Below, piece by piece: positions 7,161 to 15,322 of a stretch of DNA of 16,277 nt. The DNA comes from Desulfobacteraceae bacterium (GTDB taxonomy: Bacteria > Desulfobacterota > Desulfobacteria > Desulfobacterales > Desulfobacteraceae), in contig JAABSK010000040.1 of the NCBI GenBank assembly GCA_011390435.1, positions 1 through 16,277 on the forward strand, read 5' to 3'. The notes beneath the pieces are model-generated. The model did not search any database, had not been told where the DNA came from, and was given only the letters and a program-made list of their open reading frames with translations. Every line of letters starts with the position of its first letter. Position 1 is the stretch's first letter. A program made the translations under genes and the position numbers.

Positions 7161-7748
7161 CTAAATTTTATAAATCACCCGCTTGTCCGTGATAATGATA
7201 TCCACTGTATATTTTCGAGATTCCATCTGAATCTGGTCAACAATCTGCTCTTCATAGGCAAGAGAGACTTTTCGGCAGGTTTCCGGCAGTTTGGTAATCA
7301 TTTTGGCGTAAAAATTATTACCGAATCCAATACGCCCTCCTTTGTCATCAAAGGCCAGCCCTGGAATAATGGCGATGTCAACGGCATCCAGCGGAATTTT
7401 CTTGCATTTTGTCACATCCGGCTCAAGGATACCATCGGCACTGACGACAAGATCTCTGTCATAATTGCTGATTTTATATAGGTTAATGGCATTTTTTGCG
7501 TCTGTAAAAACGGGAAGGGCAATCCCCTTCTCAATCTGTAATGCCTTCTTAATGATTCCTTCTGTGGGGACTTCATTGCTGGCCTGGGTATACAAAAATG
7601 CCAGCTGGGCTTCCATAAAATTTGCAAAATCAAACAGCTTCTGTTCAATCTGATTATACTTTTCCACCAGGGCTTCTTTTGTCAGGTGTTCCAATCGATC
7701 CGCTACCAGAGCCAGGTTGTTGATTTTCCCATTTTTCAGTTCATCCAT
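7161..7748 (-). CDS. 5-formyltetrahydrofolate cyclo-ligase family protein with altered C-terminal loop
   Basis: The 195-residue protein matches the 5-FCL/MTHFS family, which uses ATP to convert 5-formyl- to 5,10-methenyltetrahydrofolate. The EVPTEGIIKKAL segment (about 59-70), the GIALPVF strand and VDIAIIPGLAFD (about 123-134) are recognisable. The glycine-rich loop that usually reads G-x-R-x-G-x-G-x-G-x-Y-D appears as GGRIGFGNNFYAK (about 137-149), so the last glycines and the aspartate are replaced by Asn, Phe and Ala. Catalysis may therefore be altered. The ATG at 7748 is chosen because AAAGAGGA is 9 bases upstream (7765-7758); the frame stays open a further 22 codons, but that stretch overlaps the promoter candidate. 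It heads the minus-strand cluster with pcm and popT. Confidence 0.78.
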   Translation of the reverse strand: MDELKNGKINNLALVADRLEHLTKEALVEKYNQIEQKLFDFANFMEAQLAFLYTQASNEVPTEGIIKKALQIEKGIALPVFTDAKNAINLYKISNYDRDLVVSADGILEPDVTKCKKIPLDAVDIAIIPGLAFDDKGGRIGFGNNFYAKMITKLPETCRKVSLAYEEQIVDQIQMESRKYTVDIIITDKRVIYKI

Positions 7749-7786
7749 TATCCTCAATCCTCTTTGCAAGAAAAGTTTTTCAGCAA

Positions 7787-7814
7787 ATATTATACACCTG
7801 CTGCCAATTGTCAA
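7787..7814 (-). promoter_or_regulatory. Candidate sigma70 promoter for the cyclo-ligase/pcm/popT cluster
   Basis: On the minus strand a perfect TTGACA (7814-7809) is followed after 16 bases by TAATAT (7792-7787). A perfect TATAAT overlaps it at 7794-7789 but at the short spacing of 14. Transcription would begin near 7780, about 32 bases before the ATG at 7748. Position and quality fit a promoter of the minus-strand cluster. Confidence 0.5.
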
Positions 7815-7827
7815 CCTGCAATAATCA

Positions 7828-7856
7828 TTGACTGTTTACACCCCTCGTGGTATCTG
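7828..7856 (+). promoter_or_regulatory. serS: Candidate promoter for serS
   Basis: TTGACT (7828-7833) and TATCTG (7851-7856) are 17 bases apart; the -35 is 5/6 and the -10 only 3/6. It lies 13 bases from the oppositely directed candidate for the cyclo-ligase cluster. A small AAGATT/AATCTT inverted repeat (7860-7878) falls just downstream and might be an operator or a weak leader hairpin. Confidence 0.35.
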
Positions 7857-7925
7857 GTTAAGATTGTCAAAGAATCTTTCAAAATAAGAACTTAGCACAC
7901 ATAACAGAGGAAAATAATTACAAAA

Positions 7926-9218
7926 ATGCTGGATCTGAAATTTGTTAAAAGCCATCTTGATGATGTTCAAACTGCAATGGCAAAAAGAAGGGCGAATATT
8001 GATTTTGCCGAGCTGATCGATAACGACGAAAAACGCAAAACCCTGCTGCTTGAAATTGAAACCCTTCGCCACCAGCGAAACACTGTTTCAGAAGATATTG
8101 CAAAACTGAAAAAATCCGGACAAGATGCAGACCCGTTGATCGCAGAGATGCGGGACGTGTCCGATGCAATCAAACGTCTTGACAAACAATTATCTGAAGT
8201 GGACACCGCCATCCACGCATTTCTCATTTCAGTGCCCAACATTCCTCACCCGGATGTTCCGGAAGGGATTGATGACACTCAGAACCGGCTGGAAACCACC
8301 TGGGGCACACCCCGGACATTTGATTTCACACCCAAGGCCCACTGGGATATCGGAGAAAACCTTGGGATTCTGGATTTTGCGCGGGCGGCAAAACTGGCAG
8401 GTGCCAGATTTCCATTATATCTCAAAAACGGCGCCAGACTTGAAAGGGCATTGATCAACTTCATGCTGGATACCCATATTGCCCGGCATGGGTATGTGGA
8501 AACCCTGCCCCCTTTTATTGTCAATCCAGCCACCATGACCGGAACCGGACAGTTACCAAAATTCAAGGAAGATCTGTTTAAAATCGAGGGTCAGGACTAT
8601 TATCTGATCCCCACATCTGAAGTTCCCATGACCAACATCTATGCCAATGAAATCATTGATGAATCAATGCTTCCCTGCAAATTCACCGCCTACACACCCT
8701 GTTTCAGATCTGAAGCCGGCTCTTATGGCCGAGACACCCGGGGACTGATTCGCCAGCACCAGTTCAACAAGGTGGAACTGGTGAAATTAACCACTCCGGA
8801 AACCTCTTTTGCAGAACTGGACAGCCTGCTCGATAATGCCCGAACCATTCTTGAAATGCTCGAACTGCCGTATCAGGTGGTCACCCTGTGCACTGGCGAT
8901 CTTGGTTTTTCCGCTACAAAAACCTATGATATTGAAGTCTGGATGCCCGGCCAGGATAATGGCAAGGGAAAATACCGAGAAATATCATCGTGCAGTAACT
9001 GCCTGGACTTTCAAGCACGGCGGGCCGGGATCCGATTTAGAAGAACAGAAACCCGAAAACCCGAATTTGTCCATACGCTGAATGGATCGGGACTCGCGGT
9101 GGGACGGACATTTGCCGCTATTTTGGAAAACTGCCAGCAGGAAGACGGATCTGTCATCATTCCGGATGTGCTGGTGCCCTACATGGGAGGACAAAAGGTG
9201 ATTCGCCATGATGCTTGA
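7926..9218 (+). CDS. serS: Seryl-tRNA synthetase
   Basis: This 430-residue class II synthetase charges tRNA-Ser (and tRNA-Sec) with serine. The N-terminal antiparallel coiled-coil arm that grips the long variable arm of tRNA-Ser spans about residues 1-110. The TxE loop is TSE at 230-232, motif 2 begins at [11 protein letters not shown] (260-270) with the following RGLIRQHQF, and motif 3 is [16 protein letters not shown] (386-401). The length is normal and the sequence looks fully intact. The nearest purine-rich site, AGAGG at 7906-7910, is 15 bases from the ATG, farther than usual, but no other start is plausible since family members begin MLDLKF/MLDIKF here. The 3' end overlaps the start of thrC by 11 bases. 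Confidence 0.97.
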   Translation: MLDLKFVKSHLDDVQTAMAKRRANIDFAELIDNDEKRKTLLLEIETLRHQRNTVSEDIAKLKKSGQDADPLIAEMRDVSDAIKRLDKQLSEVDTAIHAFLISVPNIPHPDVPEGIDDTQNRLETTWGTPRTFDFTPKAHWDIGENLGILDFARAAKLAGARFPLYLKNGARLERALINFMLDTHIARHGYVETLPPFIVNPATMTGTGQLPKFKEDLFKIEGQDYYLIPTSEVPMTNIYANEIIDESMLPCKFTAYTPCFRSEAGSYGRDTRGLIRQHQFNKVELVKLTTPETSFAELDSLLDNARTILEMLELPYQVVTLCTGDLGFSATKTYDIEVWMPGQDNGKGKYREISSCSNCLDFQARRAGIRFRRTETRKPEFVHTLNGSGLAVGRTFAAILENCQQEDGSVIIPDVLVPYMGGQKVIRHDA

Positions 9219-10710
9219 TTATTTTCCCGACGACATTAAACCCTATATGATTCCCCGGCCCCGGCCGGACCTGTATTATCAATGCCTGGGCTGTGCTGCT
9301 GAGCATTCGGTTGAAAAACTGCTGTATGTATGTCCTGAATGCGGCCAGGTGCTGATGATCCAAGACAGGGGAGCGGAAAAGCTCAGACAGATTCCCGGCC
9401 ATCTCTGGCAGAAAATCTTTGACTTCCGGAAACTGCTCAAGCAGCCTGAGTTACAGGGGATCTATCGATATCATGAATTTATCGGCCCTTGCATCCCCCT
9501 GTCATCTGTTGTTTATCTGGGAGAGGGTCATACACCTGTCATCCAGGCAAATGCCACTTTACAGGAAGCTGCAGGCGTTTGTTTCTATTATAAAAATGAT
9601 GGCCAGAACCCCAGCGCTTCATTCAAAGACCGGGGAATGGCCAGTGCCATTTCCAGCATCAAATACCTGATCGACCAGAACCTTGTCCGTGACGTGATCG
9701 CTGTCTGCGCATCAACCGGAGACACATCAGCGGCAGCAGCACTGTATGCGTCGTATCTTGGGCCGCTGATCAAGTCGGCAGTTCTGCTGCCCCATAAAAA
9801 AGTGACCTCCCAGCAGCTGGCTCAGCCCCTGGGAAGCGGGGCCCGGGTATTTGAAATTCCCGGCGTTTTTGATGACTGCATGAAAATTGTTGAGCATCTG
9901 TCTGCTAAATACACGGTAGCCTTGTTAAATTCAAAAAATGCCTGGCGGATTCTGGGCCAGGAATCCTATTCCTATGAAATTGCCCAGGACTTTAACTGGG
10001 ACATGAAGGACAAAGTTGTGGTGGTCCCCATTGGAAATGCCGGCAATATTTCTGCCATCATGAATGGGTTCATTAAATTTCATGCAGCAGGGATCATTAA
10101 AGCGCTGCCCAAAATCCTGGGGGTACAGTCAGAGCATGCCGACCCGGTTTACCGCTATTATCTTGAGCCGGATGAAACCCTGCGTAAGTTTGTCCCGGTG
10201 GATACAAAACCCAGTGTTGCCCAGGCTGCCATGATCGGTAATCCGGTTTCCATGCCCAGGGTCATACAGATTGCGCAGCAGTACAACCGGCTGAGTGCAT
10301 GCCAAAACGTATTTTTTGTCAATGTTACCGAACAGTCGATCATGGACTGGCAGCTGTTGGCCAATAAAAACGGCCATATCACCTGTACGCAGGGCGGGGA
10401 ATGTCTTGCCGGACTGTTCAAGGCGGTTGAAACCAGACTGGTGTCACCTGAAGAAACCGCCATTCTTGATGCCACCGCCCATGCCATCAAATTCTCAGAA
10501 TTTCAGGATCTGTATTTTAAATCACAGATACCGGAAGCATATCACATTCATTCCAGCACAGATAATATTAATCTCCCGGTTTTGATCCTGCCGGATGATC
10601 CCCAAATGGTACCGTCACAGGAGAACCGGTTGAATGACACCGATTTTAGACGATTTGTCATGGATATCTCCGGCAAGATTGCAGATCAGCTTCAGTTAAA
10701 GGAATCCTGA
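9208..10710 (+). CDS. thrC: Threonine synthase (zinc-ribbon type)
   Basis: The 500-residue PLP-dependent fold-type II enzyme is expected to convert O-phosphohomoserine to threonine. An N-terminal zinc ribbon is visible (Cys26, Cys29, Cys42, Cys45). It is followed by GEGHTP (about 105-110), the Schiff-base motif [11 protein letters not shown] with Lys140, [12 protein letters not shown], and the phosphate-binding glycines [10 protein letters not shown]. The C-terminal third departs from the common pattern: where many threonine synthases have TGxGLKD it reads [13 protein letters not shown] divergent threonine synthase is most likely; another beta-replacement or elimination enzyme of this fold cannot be excluded. 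Two adjacent ATGs (9208, 9211) are possible, with AAGGTG 7 bases before the first; the start lies inside serS, so translation is probably coupled. The LysM-protein gene begins 9 bases after the stop. Confidence 0.85.
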   Translation: MMLDYFPDDIKPYMIPRPRPDLYYQCLGCAAEHSVEKLLYVCPECGQVLMIQDRGAEKLRQIPGHLWQKIFDFRKLLKQPELQGIYRYHEFIGPCIPLSSVVYLGEGHTPVIQANATLQEAAGVCFYYKNDGQNPSASFKDRGMASAISSIKYLIDQNLVRDVIAVCASTGDTSAAAALYASYLGPLIKSAVLLPHKKVTSQQLAQPLGSGARVFEIPGVFDDCMKIVEHLSAKYTVALLNSKNAWRILGQESYSYEIAQDFNWDMKDKVVVVPIGNAGNISAIMNGFIKFHAAGIIKALPKILGVQSEHADPVYRYYLEPDETLRKFVPVDTKPSVAQAAMIGNPVSMPRVIQIAQQYNRLSACQNVFFVNVTEQSIMDWQLLANKNGHITCTQGGECLAGLFKAVETRLVSPEETAILDATAHAIKFSEFQDLYFKSQIPEAYHIHSSTDNINLPVLILPDDPQMVPSQENRLNDTDFRRFVMDISGKIADQLQLKES

Positions 10711-10719
10711 TTTGTCTTT

Positions 10720-12216
10720 ATGAACAGATGCGTTTACACCACAATAATGGCTGTTTTCTGCCTTTTATTCATGGCGGGGACACTGTCGTTCGTGTTCTTG
10801 AAGAACGCGGCTGCCAAGGGTGTCAAAACGTCTTATAAGCGCTATTCTATTTTCAAAGTGAATGATGATGATATTTTATGTGAACCCTATATCGTCAACC
10901 AGGATGACTGGCTGTATAAAATCTTCAGAAAAAAAGGGGAGATCTCTGAAAAAGATTTTCCCTACTTTTTAAAAATTTTCAAGCAGATCAACCCGGAGAT
11001 ATCCAATATTGATGCCATTGAACCGGGAATACAGATCCTGATCCCGTTAAAAAAAGTCCATAAAAACGATTATGATCAGAGCAGTCCGGGAACCATTGAT
11101 GTCCCGGTGCTTGAATTTTCCACCATGGGAGATGATCCGGATCTGGCTGCTTTTTTCAATACCCATACCGTCAAAAAAGGAGACAATGTCTCTTCATTGA
11201 TTGACAAATCCTTTCTTGAAGAAAGTGGTGCCATCTCCGAAGAAGGGCTGAAAGCCTTTCAGCTGGCAAACCCGTATATCCAGAACATCAATATTGTCTA
11301 TGAAGGCAGGGATATCTATCTGCCGGACCCGTCCATCAAGTCTCAGCCCTGGTTTCAGTCTCTTTTATCCAAACCGGAACCAGACCCGCAGGATGCGTCT
11401 GATGCAGCAGCAGACACCCGGGCGAAACAGAACAAAATTGATGCGTTCCAGCTGGCACAGCTCAAAAAATATTCATCCCTTATCGGCGGAACCCTGCTCA
11501 GCCATGGGAAAATCTATTTTCCAGAGCAGGGAAGGGAAAATCAGGTTCTCGACTTGTCCACCCTTCCGGTGATTGAAACCAAAGACGGGTCCAAAATTCT
11601 GATCTTATCCGGGCAGAATGTGAACGAGCAGCTGCTGAAAACCGCTCAGACGTACTGGAAAGATCTTAAGGTGCAATTACTGGCACAGACCCTTGATCAA
11701 ATCAACCCGGAAACCGCTTCTTCACCCCCTGCTCAGCACAGCCCGGCATCGGAAAACCGAAAAATTATTGAGACGATTTTGTTCCAAACCGGCCACGATT
11801 ATGTTCCAAATGCCAAAATCCCGTTCATGCTCAATAATATTCAGCTGGAAGCCTCTTTTGGCCGCATTATCCGGAAAGACCGCAAAGACCTTTTAATCAA
11901 TTTTGGCAATGTTTATGGGGCGGCGCTGGAGGTGTTAAAGCAAAAAGAATTTGAGATCATCCTCATCGCTCCGGATCTGAATCCACTTGAGCTGGCACAG
12001 ATCCTTCTTGATCAGCTGGGGTATACGACGCGCCTGAATCCAGCTGTTTTTACCGGCGATATCGTGGAAACCATTTATGGTCTGTATGCTGTCCTGGATC
12101 AAGACAAACTGTTTATTCCAATGGCGTCACTGACCGAGACGGCGCAGGCATATCTCAAAAAAGAAAAGTTTCGTGTTCTATCGGTCAATCCCCCTGCACC
12201 TGCAATGTCACCCTGA
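10720..12216 (+). CDS. Membrane-anchored double-LysM protein with uncharacterised C-terminal region
   Basis: The 498-residue protein has an N-terminal hydrophobic segment (about residues 9-27), either a signal anchor or an uncleaved signal peptide, placing the rest in the periplasm. Two LysM-like peptidoglycan-binding modules follow, at about 57-110 (EPYIVNQDDWLYKIF to IQILIPL) and 148-203 (THTVKKGDNVSSLI to GRDIYLP). Both are longer than a minimal LysM. After a Pro/Asp/Ala-rich linker, residues 230-498 form an alpha/beta-looking region I do not recognise, with a second low-complexity Ser/Pro break near 335-350. It lies 9 bases after thrC and 19 bases before the TPR lipoprotein gene, and the pair converges on pilOPQ. 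I infer a role in the cell wall, perhaps anchoring the pilus machinery. The nearest AAAGGA is 16 bases from the ATG, an unusually long spacing. Confidence 0.75.
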   Translation: MNRCVYTTIMAVFCLLFMAGTLSFVFLKNAAAKGVKTSYKRYSIFKVNDDDILCEPYIVNQDDWLYKIFRKKGEISEKDFPYFLKIFKQINPEISNIDAIEPGIQILIPLKKVHKNDYDQSSPGTIDVPVLEFSTMGDDPDLAAFFNTHTVKKGDNVSSLIDKSFLEESGAISEEGLKAFQLANPYIQNINIVYEGRDIYLPDPSIKSQPWFQSLLSKPEPDPQDASDAAADTRAKQNKIDAFQLAQLKKYSSLIGGTLLSHGKIYFPEQGRENQVLDLSTLPVIETKDGSKILILSGQNVNEQLLKTAQTYWKDLKVQLLAQTLDQINPETASSPPAQHSPASENRKIIETILFQTGHDYVPNAKIPFMLNNIQLEASFGRIIRKDRKDLLINFGNVYGAALEVLKQKEFEIILIAPDLNPLELAQILLDQLGYTTRLNPAVFTGDIVETIYGLYAVLDQDKLFIPMASLTETAQAYLKKEKFRVLSVNPPAPAMSP

Positions 12217-12221
12217 ACCTG

Positions 12222-12227
12222 AAGGAG
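12222..12227 (+). promoter_or_regulatory. Ribosome-binding site deciding the TPR lipoprotein start
   Basis: AAGGAG is 8 bases before the ATG at 12236. The frame is open from an ATG at 12173 inside the LysM gene, but starting there would place 21 residues ahead of a textbook lipoprotein signal peptide, so 12236 is chosen. Confidence 0.8.
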
Positions 12228-12235
12228 CGTTTTTC

Positions 12236-12985
12236 ATGAAGTCTGCATTTATCTCATCTTTTATCCTGATCTTTCTGATATCCTGTACCTCTGTGCACAC
12301 CACCCGGGAAAAAGAAATTGCACTGGCAACCCAGCGCCTTGGTGAACAATATTACAACACTGGTGAATACACAGCTGCCTTGAAAAACCTTTTGGAAGCG
12401 CAGAAAACCATTCCAGATGATCCATTCTTGAACAACAGCCTGGGGCTGGCATTTTTGGCCAAGGATCGATACGATCTGGCCGAAGCGCATTTTACAAAAG
12501 CGCTTTCTGAGAAGCCAGACTATATTCAGGCCAGAAACAACCTGGGCGTTGCCTATATGAAACAGGAAAAATGGACCCTTGCCATCAACGCATTTCAGGC
12601 GGTTGCCGGCGATATTTTGTATGCCACGCCGGAAGTGCCCTTATCCAACCTCGGATGGGTCTATTTCAATCAAAAACTGTATCAGAAGGCAGAATTCTAT
12701 TTTAAAAAATCACTGGAAATTCAGCCGGGTTTTCTGGTGTCCATCCATGGACTCGCATCCACATATCTTCAGACAGGCGCACATGATCAGGCACTGAGAT
12801 ACCTGAACCGCCATCTCAAATCAAATCCGGAAGCGGCGATTTTACATTCCGATGTGGCAAAAGTGTATACAGCGCGTCATGAGCTGGACAAAGCCAGAAA
12901 GGCATGGCAGACAGTGCTGAACCTGGTTCCGGAAACCTCACCACTGGCGCTGGAGGCCCGGAACCAGTTGGATCTGCTCAATTAG
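12236..12985 (+). CDS. TPR-repeat lipoprotein, PilF/PilW-type pilotin candidate
   Basis: The 249-residue protein starts with a lipoprotein signal peptide (MKSAFISSFILIFLISC) with lipid-accepting Cys17. Residue +2 is Thr, so export to the outer membrane is expected under the usual sorting rule. The mature part is a run of about six tetratricopeptide repeats, including EQYYNTGEYTAALKNLLEA, LGLAFLAKDRYDLAEAHF, LGVAYMKQEKWTLAINAF and LGWVYFNQKLYQKAEFYF. Six TPRs on a lipid anchor is the architecture of PilF/PilW, the pilotin needed for assembly of the PilQ secretin. The gene lies beside pilQ, though on the opposite strand, which supports that role. TPR lipoproteins also serve in cell-envelope assembly, so the assignment is probable and not certain. 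Its stop codon overlaps the pilQ stop tail to tail (12982-12985). Confidence 0.8.
   Translation: MKSAFISSFILIFLISCTSVHTTREKEIALATQRLGEQYYNTGEYTAALKNLLEAQKTIPDDPFLNNSLGLAFLAKDRYDLAEAHFTKALSEKPDYIQARNNLGVAYMKQEKWTLAINAFQAVAGDILYATPEVPLSNLGWVYFNQKLYQKAEFYFKKSLEIQPGFLVSIHGLASTYLQTGAHDQALRYLNRHLKSNPEAAILHSDVAKVYTARHELDKARKAWQTVLNLVPETSPLALEARNQLDLLN
12923..12967. repeat. Perfect 10-bp inverted repeat at the TPR gene/pilQ convergent junction
   Basis: CTGGTTCCGG at 12923-12932 and CCGGAACCAG at 12958-12967 are perfect inverted copies with 25 bases between. The element lies in the last codons of the TPR gene and just past the pilQ stop on the other strand, so both transcripts would carry the same GC-rich hairpin near their 3' end. 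No U-run follows on either strand, so it is not a classical intrinsic terminator. Confidence 0.5.
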
Positions 12986-15321
12986 TCAGTAGCGGTAAAA
13001 ATATTCTGTTTCTGCTCCAGTTGAACAATGGACGGCGTCAGGAAAATCAGCAGTTCCTTTCGCTCATCTTCAGTCGTGTCAGTTCTGAACAGCCTGCCGA
13101 GAATGGGAATTCCTGAAAGCAGGGGGGTCCCGACACTTCCTTTGTTATCCGTTGTTTTTACGATACCACCAATAATAATCGTGTCCTTATCATTCACCAG
13201 AAGCTCTGTCTCTGCCTCATTTGTGGATAATGACGGCACACCGTTCGTAACGGAATCGATATCATTTTTGGTCAAAAAAACCGTCATGGAGATTCGTTTA
13301 TCCGGCGTCACATGGGGGGTGACTTCCAAAAGCAGATCGATATCCTTGAACTTGACAGATGACCCACCGGAAGAATCCCGTTCCAGGTAGGCATATTCCA
13401 GACCCTGTTTGATCTTTGCCTTTTTATTGTCCAGGGTAAGGATGCGGGGAGAAGACACCACTTTAACGTCCCCTTTCTGTTCAGAAGCCGCGATCTGGGC
13501 ATTCAGATTTAAAAAATTGGATCCCAGTATCCGGTAAAAATTAAATGCACCGGTATTCCCGGGGGATGTCAACGGAGAATTCAATGCAATACTGAAATCC
13601 CGTTCTCGACCGGTGGAAGCGGTTTGTGTTTTGGTCAGACTCAATCCCAGCCCCAGTGATCGTGAAAAATCTTTTGTCACTTCAACAACTTTGGCCTCTA
13701 TCATGATCTGGGGGGTCACTTTGTCCAGGCGGTAAATAATTTCTTTGGCCTGATCGATTTTGGACTGAATATCCGTGATGATGATCATGTTGGTGCGCTT
13801 ATCAACACTGAGTTTCCCGCGATCTTTGGTCAATACCTGATCCAGATGGGGCTTGATATCTACTTCTGCATCAGAGTAGTTGATGGGAATATACTCTGTA
13901 ACCAACGGTTCGAAACTTTCTTTTTGCTCCATCGAGGCCTTTTTTGCGGCAATGGCTTCCTGTAACTGATTCTCTTCTTCTTTCAGGGTATTCAACGTGG
14001 CGATCCGAATGACATTTCCTTCCCGCTTCTGGCCAAGATTATTCATTTTCAATACAAGATCCAGGACCTGGTCCCACGGAACAGGATCTTCCAGCGTAAG
14101 GGTTACCTTACCTTCAACATCTTTGTCGATGGCAAAATTCAGCCCGCCTACGCTTCGTAAAATTCGAATGACATTCTTGATATCGGTTTCATAAAAATCC
14201 AGCTTGATTTTTTCACCGGTATAGCGTTTTTCAGGGCCGAACATCCGCTCTTCAGCAGACAGCTTTTCACTGGCGATACCCTGGGAATCATTGCTGAGCT
14301 GCTGGTTTTGAGGCGGCGCTGCCACCAGTTGAGCACTTGTTTCAGCAGAGACAGTTTTCTGGGCTTTGGTAAACACCGGAGGCGTGATTGTCGATGGTTC
14401 AAACGACAAAGAGATCACGTTCTGATCCTGAACCACGCGGTAAGGAACAGTGTCCCGGGTATTGATCTGAATGCGGGCTTCTGTCTGCCTGCCTGGTACC
14501 TGCTCCGGCAAAAGGCTTTCCACGGCTGACTTGAAATAATGGGTCAACAACACCCGGTTATGATAATAGGGCACCTTGGTATTGTGCAGATTGAGATAAA
14601 TTTTCCCGTCTTCTTCCTGGGTGATATCATAGTTCACCGGATGGCTGGTGTGGACAGCAATATCTGAACGCCCGTCTTCCAGGGTGTTGAACTCAATATC
14701 AGTCATTGTGGCGGTTGCATCCGGTATCACTGCGGCAGAAGGCGCTTCAGATGCGCCAGACATATTCAGGGCAGTGGTTTTCTGGGCTGAATGATCGGTG
14801 TGATGTGCCATTTTCGGCATCGGCGGTGCCTGAAATTCCTGAAGCACCACTGTTAACGTTTCTGTATCTTCAAGCACTTCATATTTCAAATCCCGGGTCA
14901 GCAAAATTTCAATCTTTGCTGTGGTTTCTTCTTTGTCAGCATAACTGACAACAATATCACTGATGCTGTCATGTTTTGGCGCCATCACAACGAGATTTTC
15001 AGAAATCCTTGTCTCTGGAAGATATACGCCGATCCCAAACGGAAACGGCTGTTTGATCGATGTATAGGAAGACAGTTTTTCACTGCCCTGAATCAGCACC
15101 TCAACCCCCTGATCTGACGGGTTCAGACGAACCATGTCGATCTGCCTGGGCAGAGAACCGGATGACGATGCCTGTTCACTCGATTCGATCGGTTTTGCTG
15201 TATCTTCTGTGACAGGTGTTTGAGGATTTTGCGCAATACACCCGGACAGAACAGATATCAGAAAAAAAAGACCGATTGTGATCATTCCATTGTTCACTTT
15301 TTTTACCTGAAAAAAAGGCAT
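12982..15321 (-). CDS. pilQ: Type IV pilus secretin PilQ
   Basis: The 779-residue outer-membrane secretin forms the channel through which the pilus exits. After the signal sequence come two AMIN peptidoglycan-binding domains (about 55-170 and 204-315), an STN/N0 domain (about 372-455, starting IKLDFYETDIKNVIRIL), an N1/KH-like domain (about 470-545) and the secretin domain (about 545-770) with VVSSPRILTLDN and VGTPLLSGIPILGRLF. The signal sequence ends in a lipobox, LSGC with Cys28, so the protein may be lipidated, unlike classical PilQ proteins. ATG 15321 is chosen because GAGGA lies 5 bases upstream; an ATG at 15339 would overlap pilP and precede the same signal. The order pilO-pilP-pilQ matches the conserved pilMNOPQ operon. 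The 3' end overlaps the stop of the convergent TPR gene. Confidence 0.95.
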   Translation of the reverse strand: MPFFQVKKVNNGMITIGLFFLISVLSGCIAQNPQTPVTEDTAKPIESSEQASSSGSLPRQIDMVRLNPSDQGVEVLIQGSEKLSSYTSIKQPFPFGIGVYLPETRISENLVVMAPKHDSISDIVVSYADKEETTAKIEILLTRDLKYEVLEDTETLTVVLQEFQAPPMPKMAHHTDHSAQKTTALNMSGASEAPSAAVIPDATATMTDIEFNTLEDGRSDIAVHTSHPVNYDITQEEDGKIYLNLHNTKVPYYHNRVLLTHYFKSAVESLLPEQVPGRQTEARIQINTRDTVPYRVVQDQNVISLSFEPSTITPPVFTKAQKTVSAETSAQLVAAPPQNQQLSNDSQGIASEKLSAEERMFGPEKRYTGEKIKLDFYETDIKNVIRILRSVGGLNFAIDKDVEGKVTLTLEDPVPWDQVLDLVLKMNNLGQKREGNVIRIATLNTLKEEENQLQEAIAAKKASMEQKESFEPLVTEYIPINYSDAEVDIKPHLDQVLTKDRGKLSVDKRTNMIIITDIQSKIDQAKEIIYRLDKVTPQIMIEAKVVEVTKDFSRSLGLGLSLTKTQTASTGRERDFSIALNSPLTSPGNTGAFNFYRILGSNFLNLNAQIAASEQKGDVKVVSSPRILTLDNKKAKIKQGLEYAYLERDSSGGSSVKFKDIDLLLEVTPHVTPDKRISMTVFLTKNDIDSVTNGVPSLSTNEAETELLVNDKDTIIIGGIVKTTDNKGSVGTPLLSGIPILGRLFRTDTTEDERKELLIFLTPSIVQLEQKQNIFTATD

Positions 15322-15322
15322 A

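Noticed and set aside
7749..7814. A 22-residue N-terminal extension of the cyclo-ligase homologue
   Set aside because: ATG 7748 has a strong ribosome-binding site and the extension overlaps the likely promoter and transcription start.
12173..12235. ATG at 12173 as start of the TPR lipoprotein
   Set aside because: It lies inside the LysM gene, has no ribosome-binding site, and would bury the lipoprotein signal peptide 21 residues in.
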